From the NCBI RefSeq assembly GCF_000285535.1, contig NZ_HE610985.1, positions 661,510-705,386 on the forward strand: DNA of 43,877 nt, written 5' to 3'. Positions 43,473 to 43,877 of the stretch are shown piece after piece (the first letter of the stretch is position 1; each line of letters opens with the position of its first letter). A program made the position numbers and the translations under genes. A model generated the notes under the pieces. The model saw only the letters and a list, made by a program, of their open reading frames with translations, was not told the DNA's origin and made no database searches. Source of the DNA: Bacillus timonensis. GTDB lineage: Bacteria; Bacillota; Bacilli; Bacillales; Bacillaceae_L.

Positions 43473-43877
43473 CTAACGAATTTCTTTAATTATTCCTTCT
43501 TTAATTACAATTGTTCGTGCAGATGTTGCGTCATCCCAGTTGTCGCCTACTTTTATGTCAATTATCGATTGAACTTCTTTCTCTTTTATTTCACTACCTA
43601 TTGGTAGCATATGTATTTGTTCGCTTTGGAACTCGAGTTGTTTTATTTTTTCATGCCTGGATTCTATTTCATTTGCAAAATATCGTTTAATTTTTGCAGG
43701 ATCGAATTTTTTTAGTTTTTCCATCTTTTTTAATTCAAATTTAAGCTGTTCACATTCTTTTAATAATTGATCAATATTGGTTTGTAATGAATCGATGAGT
43801 TTTTTCTTGCTGGTTTCCGTTAAGACTTGTTTTACTTCAACTGTTTGGACTATCTTCTCGCGAACACAACCCTTACG
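43473..43877 (-). CDS. ylqD: YlqD family protein, start beyond or at the window edge
   Basis: The frame is open from the right edge to the stop at 43473. It reads IVQTVEVKQVLTETSKKKLI, then a coiled coil (QLLKECEQLKFELKKMEKLK), and a C-terminal beta part ending NWDDATSARTIVIKEGIIKE. This matches YlqD (about 128 residues), a conserved Bacillus protein of unknown function encoded before rimM. The internal ATG at 43724 is not the true start, as conserved coding continues upstream. No in-frame start codon occurs before the edge, so the gene is treated as 5'-partial. Confidence 0.85.
   Translation of the reverse strand, partial: RKGCVREKIVQTVEVKQVLTETSKKKLIDSLQTNIDQLLKECEQLKFELKKMEKLKKFDPAKIKRYFANEIESRHEKIKQLEFQSEQIHMLPIGSEIKEKEVQSIIDIKVGDNWDDATSARTIVIKEGIIKEIR

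Noticed and set aside
1-43877. CRISPR arrays, insertion sequences, prophage, tRNA or rRNA genes
   Set aside because: No regularly spaced repeats, transposase or phage genes, att-like flanking repeats, or recognisable tRNA/rRNA sequence were seen on either strand. xerC is the chromosomal housekeeping recombinase, not an integrase of an island.

Overview
The window is a chromosomal segment of an AT-rich, motile, flagellated Bacillaceae-type Firmicute. The gene order matches the Bacillus subtilis block from ylqD/rimM/trmD/rplS to codY and the 30-gene fla/che operon. The proteins are B. subtilis-like: CheC, CheD and FliY are present, CheY is tied to the switch, HslV appears to start with Ser after Met, and CodY is present. 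Every gene lies on the minus strand, so transcription runs from high to low coordinates. I could not identify the species.

Layout in transcription order. (1) 43.9-40.1 kb: translation and secretion housekeeping genes ylqD (cut by the window edge), rimM, trmD, rplS with its own promoter and L19-type leader, a signal peptidase I gene, rbgA, and a strong terminator. (2) 40.1-38.4 kb: rnhB, overlapping a FliK-like/FlhB-like pair (ylqG, ylqH). (3) 38.1-36.0 kb: sucC-sucD (succinyl-CoA synthetase). (4) 36.0-32.8 kb: dprA and topA. The trmFO gene that normally follows topA in Bacillus is absent here. (5) 32.7-29.0 kb: xerC-hslV-hslU-codY, with a promoter embedded in a perfect 14-bp inverted repeat and a terminator after codY. 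(6) 28.7 kb to the left edge: the fla/che operon flgB-flgC-fliE-fliF-fliG-fliH-fliI-fliJ-motE(ylxF)-fliK-flgD-(TIGR02530-type gene)-flgE-swrD-fliL-fliM-fliY-cheY-fliO-fliP-fliQ-fliR-flhB-flhA-flhF-flhG-cheB-cheA-cheW-cheC-cheD-sigD, then a FapA-family gene, a small uncharacterised gene and the 5' end of a swrB-like gene.

The fla/che genes build the basal body and rod (FlgB, FlgC, FliE, FliF), the switch (FliG, FliM, FliY), the type III export gate and ATPase (FlhA, FlhB, FliO, FliP, FliQ, FliR, FliH, FliI, FliJ), and the hook with its length control (FlgD, FlgE, FliK). They also encode placement GTPase and ATPase proteins (FlhF, FlhG), motor output factors (FliL, SwrD, MotE-like), the chemotaxis core (CheA, B, C, D, W, Y), and the sigma factor for late genes (SigD). 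CodY, encoded just upstream, represses this operon in B. subtilis.

Points of interest are mostly local. cheA carries two apparent 1-base deletions in homopolymers, and sucC a 1-base insertion in a G-run; these are probably sequence errors, possibly real mutations. The small gene after the FapA-family gene has an in-frame TAA followed by an open, motif-bearing tail. Two mutually exclusive hairpins lie between flgE and swrD. Palindromes overlap the xerC and topA promoters. I see no CRISPR array, transposon, prophage or tRNA/rRNA gene, and no convincing wholly new multi-gene system. The best novelty candidates are the small post-FapA gene and the flgE-swrD RNA structure.
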